Shown one piece after another: positions 31,932-40,800 of a DNA stretch of 64,000 bases. A model generated the notes under the pieces. The model did not search any database. It saw nothing but the letters and a program-made list of their open reading frames with translations, and was not told the origin of the DNA. How positions within the stretch are numbered: position 1 is the first letter of the stretch; every line of letters begins with the position of its first letter. A program made the position numbers and the translations under genes. This DNA comes from Bacteroidales bacterium. GTDB lineage: Bacteria > Bacteroidota > Bacteroidia > Bacteroidales > F082. The stretch is from the NCBI GenBank assembly GCA_017395365.1, contig JAFPUN010000015.1, forward strand, positions 1-64,000. Reading direction: 5' to 3'.

Positions 31932-32035
31932 CACAAATTCGGAAATATTGCAACAATAAAGAAAAAACATGGACAAGAATGTCATCTTTTTTCATAATTT
32001 TGCCCCAACAACTGAATAACCAACGACGACATCAC

Positions 32036-32066
32036 TAGACTGCTTCGTTCCTCGCAGTGACGCGAA
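32036..32066. repeat. Dispersed palindromic repeat (GCTTCGTTCCTCGCAGTGACG type)
   Basis: ACTGCTTCGTTCCTCGCAGT is a form of a widespread bacterial intergenic element (ATTGCTTCG...CGCAATGAC). It is followed by CGCGAAGCGAC, then by ACTGAACAACTGACAACTGA, a run of a related simple word up to the rpe start. Confidence 0.6.
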
Positions 32067-32097
32067 GCGACAACTGAACAACTGACAACTGATAACT

Positions 32098-32748
32098 ATG
32101 AACTTGATAGCCCCTTCCCTACTCTCCGCCAACTTCCTCAACCTGCAAGCCGACATCGAGATGATCAACCGCAGCGAGGCCGACTGGTTCCACTGCGACG
32201 TGATGGACGGCCGATTCGTGCCTAATATCTCCTTCGGCATTCCTGTCATCCAAGCCATCAAGAAGAAGGCCCAGAAACCCCTCGATGTCCACCTGATGAT
32301 CGTGGAGCCGGAGAAGTACTTCGAGGCCTTCGCCAAGGCGGGCGCCGACATCATCACCTTCCACTATGAGGCCTGCACCCATATCCACCGCGCCGTGCAA
32401 CAGATCAAGGCCCTCGGCATCCACGCAGGCGTGGTGCTCAACCCGCACACCCCCGTCAGCGTGCTGGAGGATATCCTCGGCGACTTGGACGTGGTGCTCC
32501 TCATGTCGGTCAACCCGGGCTTCGGCGGGCAACAATTCATTGAGCGCACATACGAAAAAATCAAGAAGTTGCGTTTGATGATCGAAGAACAACACGCTAC
32601 CGCACTCATCGAAGTGGACGGCGGCGTCAACACGAAGAACGCCAAGGCTTTGTTCGAGGCTGGTGCCGACGTACTCGTCGCGGGCAATGCGGTGTTCAAG
32701 TCGGAGAATCCGATGGAAACCATCAAGGAACTGAAATTTTTCAAGTAA
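32098..32748 (+). CDS. rpe: Ribulose-phosphate 3-epimerase
   Basis: A 216-residue TIM-barrel enzyme that interconverts ribulose 5-phosphate and xylulose 5-phosphate in the pentose phosphate pathway. IAPSLLSANFLNLQADIEMI, DWFHCDVMDGRFVPNISFG, DVHLMIVEP, LLMSVNPGFGGQQFI and EVDGGVNTKN carry the conserved metal- and phosphate-binding residues, and GADVLVAGNAVF closes the phosphate site. Length is normal. The gene is a single copy here, but a short duplicate of its 5' part lies at 30596-30652. Confidence 0.97.
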   Translation: MNLIAPSLLSANFLNLQADIEMINRSEADWFHCDVMDGRFVPNISFGIPVIQAIKKKAQKPLDVHLMIVEPEKYFEAFAKAGADIITFHYEACTHIHRAVQQIKALGIHAGVVLNPHTPVSVLEDILGDLDVVLLMSVNPGFGGQQFIERTYEKIKKLRLMIEEQHATALIEVDGGVNTKNAKALFEAGADVLVAGNAVFKSENPMETIKELKFFK

Positions 32749-32792
32749 TACTTGCAGGTCTCAAAAAAAAGGCTTTTCTTTGCGGTAAAATA

Positions 32793-32821
32793 GTATTTGA
32801 AAATACGGTATTTGAAAATAC
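32793..32821. promoter_or_regulatory. Two direct copies of a palindromic 14-mer upstream of the DUF234-type ATPase
   Basis: GTATTTGAAAATAC occurs at 32793-32806 and 32808-32821. Each copy is itself an inverted repeat (GTATTT/AAATAC). They end 15 bases before the ATPase ATG, so they could be an operator for the gene product or another repressor. Confidence 0.65.
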
Positions 32822-32836
32822 TATAATTGGACGAAG

Positions 32837-34153
32837 ATGATTTTCTACGACAGAATCAACGAGTTAGACCTTATAAACAAGGTTTTAGAGCGTAGTCGAA
32901 GCGAAGCCCAAATGACGGTATTGATGGGTAGGAGGCGCATCGGAAAGACCGAATTGGCACGACGATGCAACGACAAAACGTTGCTGTATTTCTTCGTTGC
33001 ACGGAAAACCGAAAGCCTTCTCTGCCAAGATTTTGCCCAAGAAGCTGAAGAACGCTTAGGCATTCCCATCGGCTGGCCCACATCATTTTCGGAGCTATTC
33101 CGATATTTGCTTGTGTATGCCGAAACGCATCCCCTCACCTTGGTCATTGACGAGTTCCAAGAGTTCCAAAGGGTGAATCCGTCGATATTCAGCGAGATGC
33201 AACGTGATTGGGACTTGCACAAACAGAAAAGCCACATCAACCTGATTATCAGCGGTTCTGTTTTCTCATTGATGAAACGGATTTTTGAGGATGCCAAAGA
33301 ACCGCTTTTCGGTCGCGCCAACCAAATGTTGCATCTCAAGCCCTTTACGACCGAGGTGTTGAAACAAATCCTTGCCGATCACAACCCTAATCACACTCCT
33401 GATGACATGCTCACTCTTTTTGCAGTTACAGGAGGTGTGCCGTGGTATGTCTCGTTGCTTATGGATAACGGCAAAACAAACAAAGACAGCATTTTGTCAT
33501 ACATGACTGAGGAGAACTCTCCGTTCATCAACGAAGGGAAGAACATCCTCATCGAAGAATTTGGCAACGATTATGCGATGCACTTTTCCATTCTCACCTG
33601 CCTCTCTGGCGGGCAACTGACACGAGGTGAAATTGAAGCCAAGTTGGGAACGACAAACATCGGGAGTTATCTCGCCAGACTGGAGAATTACTACAATCTG
33701 ATTGAAAAACGGTTGCCCATATTTGCCAAAGAAAACGAAAAGAAAGTGCGTTATGCACTGAACGACAGGTTCTTGGATTTTTGGTTCCGCTTTTTCTACA
33801 AATACCAGAGCTATGTGGCCAACAATGCGCTCAGCCAATTGGCTCGCATCATCGAGCGAGACTTCGACACCTATTCTGGGTTCGCACTTGAGCGTTATTT
33901 TGAACAAAAACTGCGCGAAAAAGGCTATTACACACGCATCGGCAAGTTTTGGGACCGCAAAGGCACGAACGAGATTGACCTCATCGCCATCAACGAAATC
34001 GACGGAATTGCCGAGATTTATGAAATAAAACGAGACCGCCAGCGTTACGATGAAAAGGCTTTGAAAGAAAAAACAGAAGTGCTCCTACAAAACTGCAAAG
34101 AGCTGCGTGGAATAGACATCCGGTTGGGAGTGCTTTCAATGGAGGACCTTTGA
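32837..34153 (+). CDS. Archaeal-type ATPase with DUF234-like nuclease-fold tail
   Basis: A 438-residue protein. FYDRINELDLINKVLERSRS leads to Walker A MGRRRIGKTEL (near residue 31) and Walker B LTLVIDEFQEF (near residue 100). The C-terminal quarter (YNLIEKRLPIFAKENEKKVR; FLDFWFRFFYKYQSY; RKGTNEIDLIAINEID; IYEIKRDRQRYDEKAL) has the winged-helix and PDDEXK-like DUF234 pattern with the E-I-D and E-I-K residues present. Role unknown; such ATPases are frequent, mobile-looking single genes in Bacteroidales. Two palindromic 14-mers precede it. Confidence 0.85.
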   Translation: MIFYDRINELDLINKVLERSRSEAQMTVLMGRRRIGKTELARRCNDKTLLYFFVARKTESLLCQDFAQEAEERLGIPIGWPTSFSELFRYLLVYAETHPLTLVIDEFQEFQRVNPSIFSEMQRDWDLHKQKSHINLIISGSVFSLMKRIFEDAKEPLFGRANQMLHLKPFTTEVLKQILADHNPNHTPDDMLTLFAVTGGVPWYVSLLMDNGKTNKDSILSYMTEENSPFINEGKNILIEEFGNDYAMHFSILTCLSGGQLTRGEIEAKLGTTNIGSYLARLENYYNLIEKRLPIFAKENEKKVRYALNDRFLDFWFRFFYKYQSYVANNALSQLARIIERDFDTYSGFALERYFEQKLREKGYYTRIGKFWDRKGTNEIDLIAINEIDGIAEIYEIKRDRQRYDEKALKEKTEVLLQNCKELRGIDIRLGVLSMEDL

Positions 34154-34225
34154 TTAGTTGGGAGTTAAGAGTTGAAAATTTTAAATTTTAAATCTTTGAA
34201 TATTAAATCTTTAAATCAACAAACT

Positions 34226-35989
34226 ATGAGTAATGACATCCTGAAACTCAAGCCGGAAGGCATTTGGAAAGAGTTCAACGGCATCCTCGGTGTGCCGCGT
34301 CCGTCGAAGAAGGAAGCCAAAATGGTGGCTTACCTCGAGCAATGGGCGAAAGACCATAAAATCAGCTACGTCAAGGAAGAGTGCGGCAACATCATCATGA
34401 CTGTACCCGCCACCAAGGGCATGGAAGACCGCCAGACCGTCATCCTGCAAGCTCACATGGACATGGTGTGCGAGAAAAACAGTGACAAGAAGCACGACTT
34501 CGAGAAAGACCCCATCGAGCCGGTCATCAAGGGCGAGTGGCTGCATGCCAACGGCACGACCCTCGGCGCTGACGACGGCATCGGCGTGGCTGCTGCCTTG
34601 GCCGTCATCGCCGACCCGAAGGTGGAACACGGTCCGCTCGAGTGCATCTTCACCGTCGACGAAGAGACGGGCCTCACTGGTGCCATGAAACTCGACCCGG
34701 AAGACTTCACCGGCCGTATCCTTCTCAACCTCGACAGCGAGGACGAAGGCGAGATCTTCATCGGCTGCGCCGGTGGCATGGACACCATCGTCAAGGTGTG
34801 GTACGAGCTGGAGCCTGCTCCTGAGGACAGCACCGCCTACCGCATCACCGTGAGCGGCCTGAAAGGCGGCCACAGCGGCGACGACATCAACAAGAACCTG
34901 GCCAACGCCAACAAACTGCTGACCCGCATCCTGTGGCAAGGCACCAACTGGTTCGACCTCCAACTCTATGACTTCCAAGGCGGCAACCTGCGCAACGCCA
35001 TTGCCCGCGAAGCCACGGCAGTGGCCTTCGTGCCGAACGACAGCATCGAGCACTTCCTGCACTATGTGAACGACATGGAGAAGCACTTCAAACAAGAATA
35101 CCAGGTGACCGAACCCGGACTGAAAGTCACGGCCGAAGTCGCCGAGGTGCAACCCGACGTGGTCATCGACGAGATGGCCCAGTACAACCTGCTCAACGGC
35201 CTCTATGCCTGCCCGCACGGCGTCATCGCCATGTCGCAGACCATCCCGAACTTCGTGGAGACCTCGACCAACCTCGCTTCCTGCAAGAAGAAGGAAGGCT
35301 ATTTCTTCATCCAGACCTCACAGCGTAGCTCCATCGAGTCGTCGAAGCAAGACATCGCCGACATGGTGGAAGCCGTGTGGAGCCTCGCCGATGCCGACGT
35401 GGAGCACACCGACGGCTACCCTGGCTGGGCCCCCAACCCCAACAGCGCCATCTTGGACGTCGCAGTGAACTGCTACAAGAAACGCTTCAAGAAAGATCCT
35501 AAAGTCAGAGCCATCCACGCCGGACTGGAATGTGGCCTCATCGGCGACAAGATTCCGGGCATGGACATGATCAGCTTCGGTCCCACCCTGCGCGGCGTGC
35601 ACTCACCCGACGAGCGCTGCGAAATCGCCACCGTCCAAATGTTCTGGGACTTCATGTGCGACATCCTGAAGAACGTGCCTACGACTGCTGAAATGCCTAA
35701 GCCAAAGAAACAGTCTACCGCTAATAAGGCTGTAGCCAAGAAAGCCCAAAAAGCAGCCAAGAAGGAGACCAAGAAAGCGACAACTAAGAAAGCTGCCGAA
35801 GAAAAGGTTGCTGACGCGAAGGAAGCCCCTGCCAAGAAGAGCGCGCGCACAAAAGCACCCGCCCAAAAGTCCCAAGCCAAGAAAGCCGTTGGCAGCAAGA
35901 AGACCGCGTCAGTCCAGAAAGCCGCTGTCAGCAAGGCCACGGCGAAGCAGGCTGCAGCCAAGAGAAACCCCATGAAGAAAGGCAAATAA
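34226..35989 (+). CDS. pepD: Cytosolic dipeptidase PepD with histone-H1-like tail
   Basis: A 587-residue protein. Residues 1-490 match aminoacyl-histidine dipeptidases of family M20: ILQAHMDMVCEKN, GTTLGADDGIGVAAALAV, VDEETGLTGAMKL and LDSEDEGEIFIGCAGG hold the metal-binding His, Asp and Glu residues and the dimerisation region follows (GLKGGHSGDDINKN). The enzyme cleaves Xaa-His and other dipeptides. The last 97 residues (491-587) are a Lys/Ala/Thr-rich repeat (KKAQKAAKKETKKATTKKAA) like bacterial histone-H1 tails, not part of the family. The ATG at 34226 is preferred; the extra frame upstream lies in AT-rich word repeats. Confidence 0.93.
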   Translation: MSNDILKLKPEGIWKEFNGILGVPRPSKKEAKMVAYLEQWAKDHKISYVKEECGNIIMTVPATKGMEDRQTVILQAHMDMVCEKNSDKKHDFEKDPIEPVIKGEWLHANGTTLGADDGIGVAAALAVIADPKVEHGPLECIFTVDEETGLTGAMKLDPEDFTGRILLNLDSEDEGEIFIGCAGGMDTIVKVWYELEPAPEDSTAYRITVSGLKGGHSGDDINKNLANANKLLTRILWQGTNWFDLQLYDFQGGNLRNAIAREATAVAFVPNDSIEHFLHYVNDMEKHFKQEYQVTEPGLKVTAEVAEVQPDVVIDEMAQYNLLNGLYACPHGVIAMSQTIPNFVETSTNLASCKKKEGYFFIQTSQRSSIESSKQDIADMVEAVWSLADADVEHTDGYPGWAPNPNSAILDVAVNCYKKRFKKDPKVRAIHAGLECGLIGDKIPGMDMISFGPTLRGVHSPDERCEIATVQMFWDFMCDILKNVPTTAEMPKPKKQSTANKAVAKKAQKAAKKETKKATTKKAAEEKVADAKEAPAKKSARTKAPAQKSQAKKAVGSKKTASVQKAAVSKATAKQAAAKRNPMKKGK

Positions 35990-36013
35990 TAGAGGTTTAA
36001 CCTGATTCGAAAG

Positions 36014-36046
36014 AGTCCGTTGGAACTATCCGACGGACTTTTTCTT
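36014..36046 (+). terminator. pepD terminator
   Basis: AGTCCGTTGGA (36014-36024) pairs with TCCGACGGACT (36029-36039; one G-T) over ACTA, then TTTTTCTTT. Confidence 0.88.
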
Positions 36047-36052
36047 TGCAAT

Positions 36053-36434
36053 GCCTCCCGCAATGACTAACCCTAAACCAACGGCGTCATTGCGGACGGC
36101 TGGTGAACCCGTCGAACCTCAACCTTAACCGTCATGGCGGAGGAGCATCCGCCATCTCCCAAGCGCGAAGACCTATTCCGTATGCTTAGGAGATTGCGGG
36201 TCTGCCGCCCGCAATGACTGTTAAGAGTGGGTTTATTGCCCGATTAATACAACCTTCCACCCGCCATGACTTCCAAGAGAAGGTTATGGAAGAGTGCCTC
36301 TCGCAATGTCTAACCCTAAACCGACAGAGTCATTGCGGACTTGATCCGCAATCTCCTAATACATGGGACGAACCATCCGTATAATCAGCGTATCGTTTAG
36401 AGTCGGAGATTGCGAGTCTGCCGCCCTCAATGAT
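36053..36434. repeat. Dispersed palindromic repeat cluster (GCAATGAC/GTCATTGC)
   Basis: The gap 36047-36514 holds no gene. Two 45-bp copies (36053-36097 and 36296-36340, 6 mismatches) are bounded by CGCAATGAC/GTCATTGCG-type arms. Two further copies of another form (36188-36218 and 36403-36434; AGATTGCG-GTCTGCCGCC-CAATGA) lie between. The second form gives the hairpin ATTGCGGG/CCCGCAAT. A related element is at 59386-59430. Confidence 0.8.
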
Positions 36435-36514
36435 TATTTCTCGTATTCAAATCAATTTTTGATGTGAATATTGTAATTTTTCACCTCAATTTATGCTTAT
36501 TTGTAGAATTTTAG

Positions 36515-36522
36515 TATCTTTG
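36515..36522 (+). promoter_or_regulatory. -7 element of the Fic gene (TATCTTTG)
   Basis: TATCTTTG fits TAnnTTTG, 42 bases before the ATG. Confidence 0.6.
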
Positions 36523-36564
36523 CGGCGAAAAACAAGATTATTTGTTTCAAAATTTGAATAATTC

Positions 36565-37674
36565 ATGAAGACACCGCTTTGGATATGGCAATATGCCGAA
36601 TGGCCTCATTTCTGTTGGAGCAACGACAGTGTCATTGGTCCATTGGCACGGGTACGCGAAAAGCAAGGTAGGCTACTTGGACTGATGGACAGCCTCGGTC
36701 TTGACACGCAAAACACCTCATCGCTTGAGGTGATGACCGAAGATGTGTTACGCAATAGTGAAATCGAAGGCTTGCTCCTTAACCCCAATCATGTGCGTTC
36801 ATCGGTGGCTCGTCATCTTGGTCTTGACACTGCCGGCTTGCCCATGCCCGACCATTACACCGAGGGCGTGGTACAGGTGATGTTGGATGCCGTACAACAC
36901 GCCAACGCACCTTTGAACGAGCAACGCCTATTCAACTGGCATGCTGCCCTGTTTCCCTTGGGACGAAGTGGCATCGTTCCCATCACCGTAGCAGCATGGC
37001 GACAAGGCACCGAACCGATGCAGGTGGTAAGCGGTGCCATGGGAAAGGAGACGGTACATTACGAGGCGCCACCTTCAGCGGACGTGCCTCATCAGATGCA
37101 GCTGTTCTTGGACTGGTTCAACAGCGAACCCACCACCGACCCCGTGCTGAAAGCCGCCGTAGCCCATCTTTGGTTTGTCAACATTCACCCGTTTGATGAT
37201 GGCAACGGACGCTTGACACGCACGCTCACCGATATGCTCTTGGCGCGTGCCGATGGCACACCCCAACGCTTCTACAGCATGTCGGCAGCCATCTTGCGCG
37301 ATAAGAAGAACTACTACGATGTGTTGGAATACATGGGCAAGCACGGCTTAGACATCACACAGTGGCTTTTGTGGTTCTTACAGACTATGGAAAGCGCCAT
37401 CGACACCGCCGTTGAAAAGACACATCGAGTGGTGCGCAAATCCTTGTTTTGGCATGAGCATTGTAACATCGCCCTCAACGAGAGACAAATCAAAGTCATC
37501 AACCGCCTTTGGGACGGTTTTGAGGGCAAACTCAACACCAGCAAATGGTCCAAGATGACCAAAACCTCTACTGCAACAGCCTTGCGCGACATACAAGACC
37601 TGGTCGAGAAAGGCATACTTCGCTGCTCTAACGAAGGCGGACGGAGCACGAATTATGAACTAATAGAGGAATAA
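36565..37674 (+). CDS. Fic family protein (putative AMP transferase)
   Basis: A 369-residue protein. A DUF4172-type N-terminus (WIWQYAEWPHFCWSNDSVIG) precedes the Fic fold with the catalytic motif HPFDDGNGR (His208) intact, so AMP transfer or a related modification of a hydroxyl side chain is possible. An NSEIEG segment at 64-69 fits the inhibitory helix motif (xSxIEG) that keeps many Fic proteins inactive. The C-terminus (MTKTSTATALRDIQDLVEKG) has a winged-helix look that would bind DNA. It stands alone between two strong terminators. Confidence 0.92.
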   Translation: MKTPLWIWQYAEWPHFCWSNDSVIGPLARVREKQGRLLGLMDSLGLDTQNTSSLEVMTEDVLRNSEIEGLLLNPNHVRSSVARHLGLDTAGLPMPDHYTEGVVQVMLDAVQHANAPLNEQRLFNWHAALFPLGRSGIVPITVAAWRQGTEPMQVVSGAMGKETVHYEAPPSADVPHQMQLFLDWFNSEPTTDPVLKAAVAHLWFVNIHPFDDGNGRLTRTLTDMLLARADGTPQRFYSMSAAILRDKKNYYDVLEYMGKHGLDITQWLLWFLQTMESAIDTAVEKTHRVVRKSLFWHEHCNIALNERQIKVINRLWDGFEGKLNTSKWSKMTKTSTATALRDIQDLVEKGILRCSNEGGRSTNYELIEE

Positions 37675-37697
37675 ACACGTCATCTATTATTCGCAAG

Positions 37698-37729
37698 AAA
37701 GGCTGTCCCCGATTGAGAGACAGCCTTTT
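37698..37729 (+). terminator. Fic gene terminator
   Basis: AAAGGCTGTC (37698-37707) pairs with GACAGCCTTT (37719-37728), with a T-rich tail. Confidence 0.82.
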
Positions 37730-37782
37730 CAGCTTTTATGCAAGCATTTTTGTTGATATAAAAGGCAGAAGAATTTGGCCTT

Positions 37783-37850
37783 CAGCAGTCAGCCATCAGC
37801 AGTCAGCCTTAGTGCTACAAAGCTGAGAGCTGACGGCTGATTGCTTACAG
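37783..37850. repeat. CAGTCAGC/GCTGAxxGCTGA word repeat
   Basis: CAGCAGTCAGCCATCAGCAGTC, in direct copies at 37783-37808, is followed by GCTGAGAGCTGACGGCTGA at 37821-37839, its inverted counterpart. The two can pair across the gap. No gene lies between 37675 and 37897. Confidence 0.65.
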
Positions 37851-37897
37851 CTAAAGAAGCTTAATTCAGTTTCATTTCGAACAGCCACTTTCTATAT

Positions 37898-40800
37898 TTA
37901 CTTCGTCTTGTCCGGCCAAGCAGGAATTTCTGGAATGTCAGGATAATTCTTCATCTGCTCCAGGATGACTTCGATGGCCTTGTTGAGTTGATCGTCAACA
38001 CCCTCAAACTCGCGGGCAGGATCGTTGTCGATGACGATGTCGGGATCCACGCCATAGCCTTCGATGACCCAGTTGCCTTTCTCGTCGAAAGGAGCAAACT
38101 CGGGACGGGTAAGCGAGCCTCCGTCGATGAAAGGCAGACTTCCACGGATGCCAACCACACCGCCCCAAGAGCGCATTCCGATGGTCGTGCCGATTTTGTG
38201 CTTCTTGAACTGATAGGGGAACAAGTCTCCATCTGAAGCAGAGTACTTGTTGAACAGCAGCACCTTGGGACCCAGCATCATCTTGGTGGGCTTGGTCTCA
38301 GGCTCGCCGTTACGCATTACGTCGTACATCGACAATTCGCGACGCAGGCGCTCCACAATCATCGGGCTGACATTGCCGCCACCGTTGCCACGGTCATCGA
38401 TGATGAGGGCCTTCTTGTCGAGTTGGGGATAGAAATACTTGGCGAACTCGTTCAAGCCTTCCACGCCCATGTCGGGAATGTGGATGTAACCCACCTGTCC
38501 GTTGGTGGCCTTGCTCACCTTCTCCACATTACCTTGCACCCAGTTGTAGTAGTAAAGGCCGGTTTCGTCGGCAATGGGTTTCACCACCACATCGCTGGCG
38601 CCACTCTCCGAAGCTTTGCTATTCAAGGTCAGCAGCACCGCCTTGTCGGCCTTGCCGATGAGAGCGGCATACATGTCCTTCAAGTCCTTGGTGCTCTGTC
38701 CATCGATGGCGATGATGAAGTCGCCTTCCTTGGCATTCACACCCACCTCAGTCAGTGGCGAGCGGGTCTTCTCGTTCCAGTTCTCGCCCTTTAATATCTT
38801 GTCAATCTGATAGTAGCCCGACTTGTCGCGGTGGATGCGGCAGCCCAGCATACCCATGGGGATGCGTTCAGGCTTCACACGGTCGCCTTCACCCACATAA
38901 GCGTGACCGATGTTGATCTCACCAATCAGTTCACCGATAAGGTAGTTCACATCGTTGCGGTCGGCGCAATAAGGCAACAGCTTGCCGTATTTCTCCTTCA
39001 TGGCAGGCCAATCCACGCCATGCATATTGGGCGCATAGAAGAAGTCGCGCATCTGGCGCCAGGCCTCGTTGTAGATCTGCGTCCACTCGGTGCGCAAGTC
39101 GACCCATTTCTTCATGTTCGAGAGGTCGATGACGTCATCGCCTTTGCCGCCTTCACCCGGCTTGCCGCCGCCAGGCGTGGGACCTTTGGGCGCATTGACG
39201 ACCTTATAGCCACGGCCTTCGCGCATAAGCATCTTGCTGCCGTCGGGCGTTAGCTGATAGCCAAAGCCACCGATGGAGGTGCATTTCTTCGACTTGGCAT
39301 CGAAATAGCCGAGGCCACCGCCATTGCGTCCGGCCGCCACATAATACAAGCCGTTTTCCACACCCGTCAGGTTCCAGTATCTACCTGCGTTGACAGGCAG
39401 CACCACTACCCTATTACTGATGCCGTCGAAGTCAATTTTCACTTCTTTTACATCTTTCTTGCCTTCGGGTTTGTCCTCAGGCTTACCCTCTGGTTTTCCC
39501 TTTGGGCTGTCCTTTGGTTCATCTTTCTCTCCCTCCACTTTCACCTCATCATTTTCCGTCAAGAACGGCGACGGTGTGTCTTTCTGCAAGGTAATCAGAT
39601 AGATCTTCGACATGTCGGTATAGACATGGTTCCACTCCAGCCAGCCGTATGTCGGGCGGAAGTCGCGCTCGGAGGTGAAATAGAGGTACTTGCCACTCTT
39701 GTCGAAGGCAGGCGACGAGGAGTTGTACCAACTGTCGGTGACCGTCTCATCCTTCCCTGAATCGACATTGTAGATGTGGATTTGGCTCACGCTGAAGGTG
39801 CTCGGCATGGCATAGGCAATCCAACGGCTGTCGGGCGACCAGCAGAAGTCGTCCATCTCGCCCGCCCTACTGCTGGCCACTTCAGTGACCTTCTTGGAAG
39901 CCACGTCCACCATATTGATGCGGTTCATCTTGTCGTCCCAAAGGATTTTCTTGCTGTCAGGCGACCAAAGCAGGTTATACTTGTATGTATCTGAATTCTT
40001 GGTCAGCTGGATGGCTTCTTCCTTGCCGTCTTGGGCCTGGATGTAAATTTCATCCTCACCCGTGCGGTCGCTGATGTAGGCGATGTATTTGCCGTCGGGC
40101 GACCAAGCCACATTGCGGTCATGGGCATTGTCGCTCTGGGTCAGGTTACGCGTGATACCCGACTTGACCGGCACCGTCCACACGTCACCGCGGGCGCCGA
40201 AGGCCACACGCTTGGCATCAGGTGAGATGCTGCTCGTGTTGATGAAATTGGAGGCGTCCACATACTTGGTGCGCGTCGACTTGTTGTCGTTGGCCATCTG
40301 CACAGGGATGGGATAGACCTTGCCGTCGGCGAGGTTGTAACGGAACAGTTGACCACCATTTTCATAGACGATATCCTTATCACCGAGCGAGGGCCATTTG
40401 ATGTCATAATAGGTGTAGTCGGTCACCTTGGTGGTCTGCTTTGTGCCCCGGTCGTAGCAAAACAGGTTCATCGTGCGGTCGCGGTCGGAACAGAAATAGA
40501 CCTTGTTGCCGACCCACATCGGGAAGATGTCCTGCGCATTGTTGTTGGTGATGTTTTCGATCTTCTTCGACTTGAAGTCATAGGTCCACACATCGTCGGC
40601 CATGCCGCCACGGTAGTATTTCCATGTACGGAACTCACGCATCACGCGGTTGTAGGCAATCTGTTTGCCGTCGGGTGAATACGAGATCCAGCCGCCTTCA
40701 GGCAGGGGCAGTTGCTCGGCCAGGCCACCGTTGATGTTGGCGAGGAAGAGCTGACCCACGAAGTCGTCCCAACTCTCCTTACGCGAGCGGAAGACGATGT

